Assembly (NCBI GenBank): GCA_943737045.1
Contig: CALSFV010000223.1
Span: 434,001 to 498,000, forward strand
Direction: 5' to 3'
Source of the DNA: Parapristionchus giblindavisi
Lineage: Eukaryota > Nematoda > Chromadorea > Rhabditida > Diplogasteridae
DNA length: 64,000 nucleotides
Under the pieces are notes generated by a model. The model made no database searches, was not told the origin of the DNA, and worked only from the letters and a program-made list of their open reading frames with translations. This document shows, in pieces, positions 35,489 through 46,471 of this stretch; position 1 is the stretch's first letter; each line of letters opens with the position of its first letter. Position numbers and translations under genes: made by a program.

Positions 35489-36533
35489 TAAGATCCCGAG
35501 TTGCTGCGTGTTCGTACGCGTTAGAACGTGGTAGTGCATGTTAACCACGTAAAAAAGAGGCTAGTTTCGGACATATTTGGAATATTGAATATTAATATTT
35601 GAATATTTAAATATTTTTACCACTGACGACATGCTTAAAGGGAGTGTTACGTCACTCAACGGTCTCTTCATTGCGCACACATTTCTCTGTTCTCTAGCAA
35701 CGAAAGAGCGTAGAGCGTTGAAGAGACCGTTGACAAAGGTTTCGGTGTCTTTAAAATGAAATAGAATCTGCGTAATGTCTAACAATAAGATGTAGTTTAT
35801 GTTGATTCTAACAAAGCACAACTGAAAACGTGTTAGATCCCGAAAGTGACTCTGATGGTTGATCAGGGCTGAGGGGGAGATGGCCATACGTGAAATCACT
35901 CCTTCTTCTGAAATCACGTATGGCCATCTCCCCCTCAGCCCTGACCAGCCATGTGAGTCACTTTCGGGATCTATCACGTTTTCAGTTGCGCTTCCCTTGT
36001 AAGAGCAAGTGTGAGCGTATGTATATAGATTTGTTACACATTTTTTCTGACAATGAGTGAAGATGATTTAATGAATTCTAGAAGTCCTGAACAAGATGAT
36101 ACCACCGGCAGGCATTCGAAAGTTCCGTCCTGTAGTAAGTCATTTTTATTATTTATTTATTTTTATTATTTATCGGTGCTTCGCCAACTACAAAATGTTC
36201 GAGTGCAAACGAAATCGTGCCACCCCTCCAAGGTTCTGTTGCCAAAAAAAAGTATTCCGTATTAGTTGCCGCGAACTGAGACCATTCTAGTGTTCGGAAA
36301 TTATTCCCTATATGTATGGCACTTTGACCGTATCGCTAGCCTACAGGGTCTCCAAAAAGTACTCCTAAAATCCACCTATCCTCCTCAAAAAAACCATCAT
36401 AGACGATTCAAACAGGGACGTTTTGTACATGGGAATGCCACATTTGCTTATCGATGAGAGAACAGTTCAAAAGCATTTCAAAAGTTTAGTTTTTCATGTT
36501 TAAATAAATCAAATTGGTCTTGAAATGTCACTG

Positions 36534-36730
36534 CTCTGGTATTTCAAATCTAGTAGTTTACTTATCATTCACACTTATAAGTCTACTTCTATAATAGTTC
36601 AATGTAAATTTACTGCAAGGGGTGTACTGTAATGCATTTCGTCAAATGTTCTTTCACGTGCAGTAAATGCGCACTAAACTTCCTATCAATCACGTAATTT
36701 AAATAGACTACTAGTTTGGGAATACCAGAG
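36534..36730. mobile_element. CTCTGG-family MITE, right arm a
   Basis: Palindrome partner of 21,315-21,511, between kinase exons 3 and 4. Confidence 0.8.
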
Positions 36731-39700
36731 TAGCATGACATCGTATACCTTGAATAACTCGATTTATATTTACCTTTTTAAAAATAAATGCAGTATTAAA
36801 ATTTTACATTTGGTTCAATTAGCAATTACAGTGAAAAGTAGATATCCGCAAGCGTGCGGTCGCGCAAACTTATTTTTTCATTAAGGTATGAGAAGTCAAT
36901 CGAACGATTTTAACATGATAATTTATTTATTTATTTATTTTTATTTATCATGCATCCAATAAAGATGTGACAACATTTGAAACAAAGAATAAATAAGTGA
37001 ATAAGAGAATCGGGAAAGTGGGTGGTAGGAATAGGGGTTAGAGAAGAGGGAGGGGAGTGCAGGTCTTCATATGTAGACTAAGATCAAAGATCAATTGAGA
37101 AACTAATCGTGCATAGTCGCACACACGACTTATTCTCATTTATTCCCATTGAATTACCGGTTAAAACAACCGATATAAAGTTTCAAAATGGCTTGAAAAT
37201 GTTGCCCAAATGTACGACATAAAGTTTCAAAATGGCCTGAAAATGTTGCCCAATTGTACGACTTTGCGCGAAAATATCTATCAAAATCGACTTTTCATCA
37301 TCATTTTAACATTGCGAATGACTTTTCATCATCATTTTAACATTGCGAACATTGCGAATGACTTTCCATCATCATTTTAACATTGCGAACATTGTAGATC
37401 CGGTCGTGCAAATGCACGAATGCGAACCTCTAGCTCAAAATAATTATAATAACAATATTAAAAATTTACATTTGTTCAATAGGCATGTCCAATACAAAAT
37501 GATAATGAATTTCACTTTACAGAATCGATAATCTGGGACGAAGAAGAAGTTATCAAGCAGAGCGAGAATGATTCAGTCATGCGTCGAATTGTCGATCACG
37601 AGGTACTGTTCTGGTCCGGGTTGGGAAGAAATTTTTTCCGTTACCTATTTTTACCGGTTCTTCGCATCGTAAATTACCGTTACCGAATCTTTTACCGCTT
37701 ACAATTTCCATTCTAGTACATGCATATTAATCCATTATTAGTCGACGAGCTGCTGTTATTGACCGCATAAAATACACTTGTTTGTTTGCTAGGAGAGTAG
37801 CCAGTCACAGCCACAATGTGTTTCTATGTTTAGAGAGGGAATTCAAACGAGATAGTACGTAGATGAGAGAGAGTGAGGAAGGAACGGAGGAAAGAGTGAG
37901 GAGTTAATCGATAGTTCTTGTGTTTAGCAGTCAGTAGCAAGGCAATTACACAAGTAAATTTTATGCGGACTATATTAGACTTGTGCACAGTGTTGCATTT
38001 GTAAATGTAATGTAACGTCACAGGAGTGTTCGCTTCGGACGCGTTTTTATACTATTTTAAACCTTTTCCATGAAATACGAAATTGTAAAATAATTAAAAT
38101 TAATAAAAAATATATTGCAAATGTGAATAAACGGCGTATATTATTCCAGACCGAAGCAATGGAACTGCATGATCTGAAATGGTATCATCACTTCTCCACA
38201 CGGGACGAGGCCACAGCGATGCTCAAGAGACTTGGTGACTATCTCGTCCGTATGACTGCTGTAAGTAGTGCTTAAAGGAGCACCGCGAGCCTCTTCGAAA
38301 CTCTACGCTCTGGCAATGCTCTCTCGTTGACAAAGAAAGGGTGAGAATATTGCCAGAGCGGGGAGTTTCAAATTAGCTCGGGGTGTGCAATCGGATTACG
38401 TGAAGATCGATTTATTGATTCTTGTTTTCAGGCCTGTCTCAAGCCCGAATTCATCATTTCTGTTGTCGCTCGCAAGAGAAAGGGCGCTGCTCCCGATGTC
38501 ATGTATGGTTCTGATTATTGATTGATTATCGATCGATTAATTTTTGAATGACCACCCTCTTTCTTTCAGCCATATTCGTGTGGGATATGAAGAATCAGTC
38601 CCGGATAAGTGGTAAATCGATTTCAAAGAGAGGCAGGTATGTATTCAGACGGAAAATATTACCTAAATATTAATAATAATAATAATAATTTTTTTATTTT
38701 CCACCAATGTCATTAGTTCCTCGAGTAAATATTTGTCTTTGCCACTTCAAATGTGTTTAAAAATCAAACGCAATATTAATAACCAGAAGTGAGTTCTGCA
38801 AGTTGAGCTTCGCTCCGGCCCAAGTTGAGCTCCGTGAGCTCCGCTAACGCAGAGCTCAATGTTCTGCAAGTTTCTCGAACTATTTGGAAGCTCGAGAGCG
38901 AAGAGCGAGAGAGTAGAGAGCAGAGAATAAAAGAGATATTTCTACGGGATGTACTTTTGCTTTGTATTTATGTATCGATAATTCTTCGTTTGTTTGAAGG
39001 TATCGATGTTTGATTTGATCAAGTACTATCAGAAAAATCACTCGGAATTCAGCGTCGAACCTGGGTCAGTGCATTAATTCTTTTTTTTCATTCAAAATAC
39101 TGAAAATGCGTTATCAAAATGATGAAAACAAAGCAATAAAATATTGAAAATACATGTTGGTGTGACAAAATTGAAATTGCTAAGCATCTTTTTGAGATTA
39201 AAGTGGAGAGACAAGTTCAGAGTCTTCTCCGGGCATATTTTTGCGGATTTTTCATTGAAAAAGTTATGTAAATCTTATTTTTCAGTCCTCTGCTCAAGAA
39301 TATGATCAAGAATATTGGAACTTCGATTAACCGCCAACGAATTGAAATCTCCGATGATTACTTTGATAAAGAGTAAGTTTTTTTTAAAGTTTCCCATCCA
39401 GCGTATGCATGAATGTGACGTCACAATCGTTGATCTTTGATCTTTGGCAAACTCTCCGTCCACTACGCATGTGACGTCACGTTTGTTGGCAAACAGTCTC
39501 CGTTCATGCAGCCTGAGGATGTTTTTAGTTTAAAAGGGTCGTGTCATGATTGGCCATTTTACAAGTCTCGTTGGTTCAATCATAGCAGAGAATGTATGAT
39601 AAGCCGGGAAATAGACCACTACGCTACTAAGAAACGGCGTAACTGTTAAGCGACCGGTCATTCCGAAGTATACGCACGATATGAAATGTTGTGTACAACG

Positions 39701-39955
39701 CGCAATAAATAGCGAAATACACGTTTCACTCTTCAATTCCACTCTTTCCTATTTCTGCTACCTCTCGCTCAAACCCGTCTGGCATTCGCCTCACTCCTTT
39801 TGTATCGTAACGCACTCCTTTCACTCGAGCGCTGTTGAAAAGGAAGATGTTCTGATAGCCTAATTTCATTTCATTTATAACACATTTATCAAGAGTTCGC
39901 AAAGATGAGGACTCTGGTGTGCATGGAATTCCAATTCTTGCACTTGGCTTCGCTT

Positions 39956-40426
39956 ATGCAGTGTTCAGAACTTGGAAAATGCACAAAAACGCGGAAAATG
40001 CTGTTCAGAAGTTCAGCCGGAAAATGCTCTGAAAATGCTCATTTTCGAGGATTTTAAGCAAATTTTAATGGTATTTTTGTTTAATATAGACGTTTATGGG
40101 TCGCAAACAGTGTTGTAGACGCATTTTATTGATGATAAGTGATAATTTTAAATATGGACTCGTTAAGTTGATTTTTCGCTGCATTTTCTTTGATTTTCGG
40201 CTTAAATTGCTCAAAAAAGGACCATACGTTATTTATTTCAGTAGCATACTTTATAAATGACCTAATTTAGTTGTTTTCCAAGAAAAAAACGAGTTTCAAC
40301 GCTTTTAAAGTGCTTTTAAAGTGTCTTTTTCGAGCCAAAATCGAGCATTTTCGGGCATTTTCCATTTGAACTTCTGAACAGCATTTTCTGCATTTTCTTG
40401 CATTTTCCAAGTTCTGAACACTGCAT
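39956..40426. mobile_element. Foldback MITE (ATGCAGTGTTCAG ends), right arm
   Basis: Palindrome partner of 17,667-18,137 with the same inverted ends. It was present before the arms duplicated. Confidence 0.75.
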
Positions 40427-40557
40427 TAGTAAGCTGCATCCAACAGTCTTCCGAAAGAGGTCGCTCTTCTTGTGGGGTGTCTAATAGTCTAATACTCGAA
40501 TGTAACTCTCGAATTTAAAGAATGGCTGTCCATCCAGAGTAGAGTTGGCTATTCGGG

Positions 40558-40805
40558 GGTTGCGGGCCCGCAATGAATTGACTTTTCATTGCTAGTGATT
40601 GCGGGCCCGCAATGCGGCGTAAAATCATTGCGGGCCCGCAATGATTTCTGTTCTCTCAAGGAAACAAGAGAGCGAAGGAAAATGAAGAGAACAGAAGAAC
40701 GACCGATCACAAAAAGTGGCCAGATAGGAATAAAGTAGTCATTGCGGGCCCGCAATGCTATTGCGGGCCCGCAATGATTTATATAGCATTGCGGGCCCGC
40801 AATGC
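40558..40805. repeat. 18-bp perfect palindromes, right arm
   Basis: Six copies of the ATTGCGGGCCCGCAAT palindrome within 250 bp, irregularly spaced. One copy (about 40,755) is extra compared with the left arm. Confidence 0.85.
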
Positions 40806-41528
40806 TTGAGCGTTATTGCCAACCCTAATCCAGAGTGCTCTCAAGTTCATTAGAGCAGCTCTCTTTCACCCTTACTGCACGCTCTAAACCAACGTGAAGT
40901 GACGAGCATGTCACTACTGTATTAATTATTAAATTATTAATTATTAAACTATATGACTTTCCAGACTCTGTGGTCACTTGTTCAGAGGAAAGTACAAGAC
41001 TTCGGTTCGTCGTAAATTCATTTTTACTTTTAAATAAATAAATATATCGTATATCGAAAAATGATTGGATCACGATTCGTAAACCATTCTGAATCATTGT
41101 ATTTATTCAACGGCGATCATGGTCTTTTAATTTAAAAAAAAAATATTTGAATTAAGGCTGTTTCCGACTGGACTCGATGTATGATCAGACAATGCACATT
41201 CGTACATCTGTCAGATGAGAATGTCAAACAGTTCTTAGATGTGAGTGAATCGGCTAACATATTTTTGAAAATCTGCTAATCAACACAAGTTTGTGTCATC
41301 TTGGTCAATAATCTGCTAAACAACACAAGTTAAATAATGTAATTGTAGGAGCGATATATCCTGTTGCACTATCCGCACGAACACATTATTACGATGCTCG
41401 GATATTGCTACAAGGAGAGACCCTTTCTCAGTGTCTATGAATTTCTGCGTCGTCCCCTCAAGGTACATTTTAAATCTCGTAAAAAACAGAATTCAATCGA
41501 AATGAAAAATCAAAATCACAGAGATTAA

Positions 41529-41741
41529 TATTATCCGTATAAATGCATAATTGCATTGCTACTGCTGCTAAACAGAGGAAGAACTATCGATTAACTCCCC
41601 ACTCTTTCCTCCTTTCCTTCCTCGCTCTCACTGATCTACCTACTCTCTCACCGGTGTTCTCTCTCTAAACATAGAAATTCATTGTGGCAGTGGTTGGCTA
41701 CTCTCGTACCAAATAAACAAGTGTATTTTATACGGTCAATA
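41529..41741. mobile_element. MITE (TATTGACCGTATAAA ends), right arm
   Basis: 213 bp, ends TATTATCCGTATAAA and TTTATACGGTCAATA. The left arm has the uninterrupted sequence (near 15,632), so this copy inserted after the arms formed. Relatives lie at about 20,100-20,285, 37,760-37,985, 44,660-44,860 and 59,663-59,892. Confidence 0.8.
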
Positions 41742-41872
41742 ATGATTGTGCTTTTATTGATCTTTTTGTTTAAGAGATTCGTCATTGTAAAACCGAACAT
41801 TACTGTAGAAGAGCTCGATAGGATCTCCATGGAAGTGCTCTCAGCAATGAACTTCCTACAGGAAAACAAGGT

Positions 41873-42490
41873 ATTGTCGTCTGGGTGCGGTAACCAGGGT
41901 ACTGTATTTCGGGTACGATCACAGGGGTACTGTAGACCGGGTACGGTCACCAGGGTACTGTATTTCGGGTACGATCACCAGGGTACTGTATTTCGGGTAC
42001 GATCACAAGGGTACTGTAGACTGGGTACGGTCACCAGGGTACTGTAGTCCGAGTACGGTCACCAGGGTACTGTATTTCGGGTACGATTACAAGGGTACTG
42101 TAGACCGGGCACGGTTGCCAGGGTACTGTATTTCGGGTACGATCACCAGGGTACTGTATTTCGGGTACGATCACAAGGGTACTGTAGACTGGGTACGGTC
42201 ACCAGGGTACTGTAGTCCGAGTACGGTCACCAGGGTACTGTATTTCGGGTACGATTACAAGGGTACTGTAGACCGGGCACGGTTGCCAGGGTATTGTAGA
42301 CCGGGTACGGTCACCAGGGTACTGTATTTCGGGTACGATTACAAGGGTACTGTAGACCGGGCACGGTTGCCAGGGTATTGTAGACCGGGTACGGTCACCA
42401 GGGTACTGTATTTCGGGTACGATCACAAGTGTACTGTAGACAGTATCTGGTACGGTAGTCAGGGGGGGTGATGGCGAGGGTACGGTAGCC
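41873..42490. repeat. Intronic minisatellite, right kinase
   Basis: About twenty-one units of the same repeat (GGGTACTGTATTTCGGGTAC and variants) at the same intron position. The array is roughly twice the length of the left one and has higher-order duplication of 2-4 unit blocks. Confidence 0.88.
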
Positions 42491-44367
42491 ATCCAGATTA
42501 AGATGGTTTTTTTAGATTGTCCATCGCAATGTTTGTTCGGATAGTATCGCTCTCACTCATACAATGAAGGTCAAGCTCCATTCGTTCGGAAATGCTTTCA
42601 TCGGACATACACTGCAGGTTATAATAATATTAATAATATTATTATTAATATTAATAATAAGTTATATATTATTTTTTTTTGTTTCTGTCTGTATGAAAAG
42701 GATCATAAATTGCTGAATGTTTGCAGACGAACGACAAGACTGGCATCAACGTCAACTACATCGCACCCGAAGCCAGAAAGAAGGTTACATCGGTTTATCG
42801 ATTCCTAGATCGATATATTATGATTCAGGGAGTGTACACGGTGAAAAGTGACGTGTGGGGATTTGGAATGTTCCTTTGGGAGCTGTTCTATCGATATAAG
42901 GAGGACCCTATCAAGGAGCTGGATCTCGTTGAAGCGGTTAGTTTTGTGTCTATTCAAAAGTAGCAAAAATGGGAAAAGTGGGGCCAGAAATCGATGAATA
43001 TGGTGTCGAATATTGCTTATATTATATGGTAATTGGCGTGAGGGACAATGGGAAATTGAGAGAGTCAAATATGAAAAGGGGACGTTCTCTCTCTCTCTAC
43101 ATGCCTTAGAAGTTGTACTTTCAATACGACTGGCAAGCTTGAAACAGATCATGAATCAATATCAAATATGCCTATCGTGTGACTTTAAGGACGAATAAGG
43201 CAAAAAGTTTTTTTTTTAAATTAATTAATTAATAAATGTTTAGATTGAATCGAAGATGTTTCCCTTCCCACCGGAAAAGAAGATGCCTAAATCTCTCGCT
43301 ACATTGTACAAGGACTGCGTTGCTATCGTTAGTTTCTTTCCTTAAAACAAAACTATCCATGAAGACCGGGTTGTATGGAACCTCAGCACGCCCAGACTGA
43401 TCAGTCTTTTAGTTGCACTCATTCCTTCCCAATTGGTTCCGTGCTTGATAGAGGTCATTAAATTGTAAGAATTGGGACTGTGCCCATGAACATTCGTCAA
43501 CCTTTTGCCCGACATTCTCCTTGTATGTCATGCATGACGCAAGCTTCATGGGTGCTGCTGTGTTCAAAAATTTCGAATCGAAAAGAAAAGAGCCTACAGG
43601 GTATATGAAAAGTGTAGAGTTTTCTCTGCTTTTCTTTTCTTTTCGGCAACATTTGAGCACAACTTATTGTGTACTACTATTCACAGAAAATTACTTTTAA
43701 AATTAGGGAATAATTCCTTTTCATCAAGTGACGGAATTCCTTCATATATCAGGGAATTTTTCCGTCAGGGATCAATTTTCTGGATTTTGTTCTGAGCAAA
43801 ACTTATTGAAATAAATAAATTTTATATAATAAAGTGATTAATTAAGGCTCCGGCAGACCGTCCCGACTTCACCTTCGTATGGAAGACTCTTCACTGACGA
43901 GAACAAGACCAAAGAGAGTAAATAGACGATTATCGATTGATCTTCTACCGTATACCTCGATATATCGATCGATATTGGTCTACTATCATATACCAATTAT
44001 CGATCAATATTAATCTACTACCGTATACCTCGATATATCGTGTCTATCCTTCATACTTTTTTGTAATGATTGTCCCCTGTTCAGCGTGATGTTGAGTTTT
44101 ATCTCGAAGAATAGTATAAATTTGTTTAAAAGAGCATGAAAATACTGGTTTTATCTGTTTTACAGTTTGAACACTTTTATCAAGAGCAGGCTCTGATATG
44201 CATGTTGGTCTCCTGACTTGTCTCAGAAAAGTTAGAGCGCCGATTCGATTCGATTCGATTTTATGTGGTGTTCATGAAAATAAAAGAAACGAAAGGAAAA
44301 TGGTGAGAGAGATCATAATCAATATTCGTTCTTCATAAAATGCGACACTAGGGGGTCTTATAGTCAG

Positions 44368-44649
44368 TAGGGATCCGCAAATGTGCATTCGTGCGAAATG
44401 ATTTTCAAAATGAAAATGAAAGAAAAGTCGTGCGCACGACTTCATTATTATAATTAAGTATTCATTCGTTCAAATTAATGCATTCGATTCATTCTGATCA
44501 TTTTTATTCATCAAATTGGTGGTTGGTCTGTCATTTGCATGCATTACATCGCACGAAAAAATGCGTCTTAATTGTGCAGAATGACTTTTCATTATTTTTG
44601 TTTCGTTCATGCTCGTACCGGCTGTGCATTTGCACGAATGCGATCCCTA
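44368..44649. mobile_element. hAT-like MITE, right arm
   Basis: 282 bp with ends TAGGGATCCGC and GCGATCCCTA between 8-bp copies ATAGTCAG (44,360-44,367 and 44,650-44,657). The subterminal TGCATTCGTGC is also inverted. Located 3' of the right-arm kinase; absent from the left arm. Confidence 0.85.
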
Positions 44650-45172
44650 ATAGTCAGTATAAAATGTTCTTGTAGAATTGCCTTGCTATTGACTACTAAA
44701 CAGAGAAAGAACTACCCTCCCTTCCTTCCTCACTCTCTCTGATCTACCTACTATCTCACTTGTGCTCTCTCTCTCTCTCTAAGCATAGAAATACATTGTG
44801 GCTGTGGCTGGCTAATCTCGTACCAAATAAACAAGTGTATTTTATACGGTCAATACCATTGCATTGTCATCTCACACGCATCTCACCTCAGGATTCACCA
44901 AAATCTACAGTGATCTACTACATACTTTTTGAGAGGGCCATCAAAATCTGCGAAGAAGAAAAAAGTATGTACTAGAATCACTCAACACTTAGGCGACATT
45001 CACTAGTTGAGTCGACTTTACACATCGATTATGTATTTATCTTATATATTTTTGTAAATATTTGTATCAAAGCACAGAAATTCCTTTAATTCTAATCAAT
45101 CAAAAATCGTAATCAATATTCGTTCGTCATAATATTATACAGCCAGCTTGTAGTTATAGATCGCAATTCTTC

Positions 45173-45583
45173 TTATTGACGAGTCAATCCAGAAGGGGCG
45201 GGACTTCCCTCACTAGGGGCAGCTCCTGAAGCTCCATTTCTGTTGGATCCCCACCACGCAGCGTATCCGGGATATCCCCAGGCCGAGTATCCAAGTCTTG
45301 GGTAACCATAGTAAGCTCCATAGGGAGAAACGTAAGCTGATGGGTAGGCCTGAATTGTGATATTGATTGATTATTGAGATATTGGCAATGGCATAGATTT
45401 GTGATACTTACCGCAATGTATTGGGAAGATGAAAGGTTGGCAAGGACAGCAAGGAAAGCGAAGATAAGGACACTGAAAGGAATACTGTACTAGGGGATAC
45501 TGTATTGGGGATCTGCATTAGGGGATACAGTAATGGATTACTGTATGAATAAAGAAGTACTGAACTTACATCTTAGAGTTCAT
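45173..45583 (-). CDS. Small secreted Tyr/Gly/Trp-rich peptide, copy 2
   Basis: Palindrome partner of the gene at 10,467. Exons 45570-45583, 45412-45472 and 45173-45349 have the same 14/61/177-nt pattern and encode 83 residues with a signal peptide. Residue 55 is Ala here (GYPGYAAWWG) where copy 1 has Thr and copy 3 has Arg. A TATATAAG box lies near 45,636-45,650. Convergent with the right-arm kinase gene; divergent from the third kinase copy. Confidence 0.88.
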
Positions 45584-46239
45584 TGTAGAAGTAGTTGATT
45601 CAGCTGAAAACTGATGTCTTCATTCACCTTCACCGTGTCTTATATACTACCCTCGAGCAAAGTTCTTTCAGTTTTTTTTTTGCTCCTTCTGTTTGGCATG
45701 GCAAACATATTGTATATTTACACAGTCGTTTGCGCTCTGTGAACACAGTTCACTATTAGCTATTAACTATTAGCTCTGTAAGCTATTAGCCATTAGCTTT
45801 GATAAGCTATTAGCTCTGTAAGCTGTTGATTATTAGCTCAATAAGCTCTTAGCTATTAGGTTTGTAAGCTATTAGCTCTGTAAGCTATTAGTTATTAGCT
45901 ATAGTATTACTCCATAATTTGATGTCCTGTCCATACACAGAGAAAAGCGCAAAAACCAGTGAAGTGTTGTAATATTTAACCCTTTTTGAACTAACACAGA
46001 AAAAGTGTTAGATATAACACTTCACAGGCCCTATCTGCTGTGGGTTACACTGTTTTCTCTGTGTGTGTGTGGGGGGGGGGTGAGCCGGAGAGACCAAATC
46101 CTGTGTCGCCTCAACTTCCACCTCGTGGAGTGCGCCGTATATTCTGCACCATCGTGTGGGAGTAGGGCGCACCCCAGCTGAAAAAGACTTCCACCCTAAC
46201 CTAAAACATGAGCTCTTCACTTTACATTTGTCTTATTAA

Positions 46240-46471
46240 ATAAATATTTGAAATGCATTGGGCTTTTATGCACTAAACAAGACAAATCGTGATAAACATG
46301 TGAAAATGGATTTGCATTATTTATTCAAATTTGACTAAGAGATGATTAGTTACGAATCATTCCTTTCATTGCATTTCAAGTTGTATTCAACCTCGAAGTC
46401 GGTCGTTTCGCTCTCTAAGTGGTCAGTTTTCGCCCTGCCTTACATTTACGGTATAGAAATATCTTATAGAA
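46240..46471 (+). promoter_or_regulatory. Conserved kinase upstream block (copy 4)
   Basis: Block before the third kinase copy. It lies between the divergent peptide gene (TATA near 45,640) and the kinase ATG at 46,472. Confidence 0.5.

Larger units (their letters stand above)
32116..43897 (+). pseudogene. SH2/Fer-type pseudokinase, right-arm copy (nonsense in SH2)
   Basis: Palindrome partner of the gene at 13,490-26,528. Exons: 32116-32166, 35041-35096, 36058-36134, 37523-37602, 38150-38260, 38432-38502, 38570-38636, 39000-39064, 39286-39372, 40965-41004, 41157-41240, 41349-41462, 41775-41870, 42516-42617, 42727-42936, 43244-43327, 43847-43897; the full frame would be 481 codons. The SH2 core has YLVR; the kinase part shows HPHEHIITMLGYC-like beta-4, HRN, SFG, IAPEA and SDVWGFGMFLWELF, and ends with the DRPDF motif of subdomain XI. 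The exon at 38,570 has TAA at 38,613-38,615 where the left arm has TAT, ending translation after 163 residues inside SH2. All downstream exons are open and in phase, so the lesion looks recent. Intron 1 holds a TTAA element, and intron 13 a minisatellite. An exon-3 start at 36,058 relies on a weak acceptor; an ATG at 36,053 is an alternative start. Confidence 0.82.

Noticed and set aside
36053..36265. 70-codon frame starting MSEDDL as a separate small gene
   Set aside because: Phase and position match exon 3 of the third kinase copy, so it is taken as an internal kinase exon; a downstream alternative start at 36,053 remains possible.
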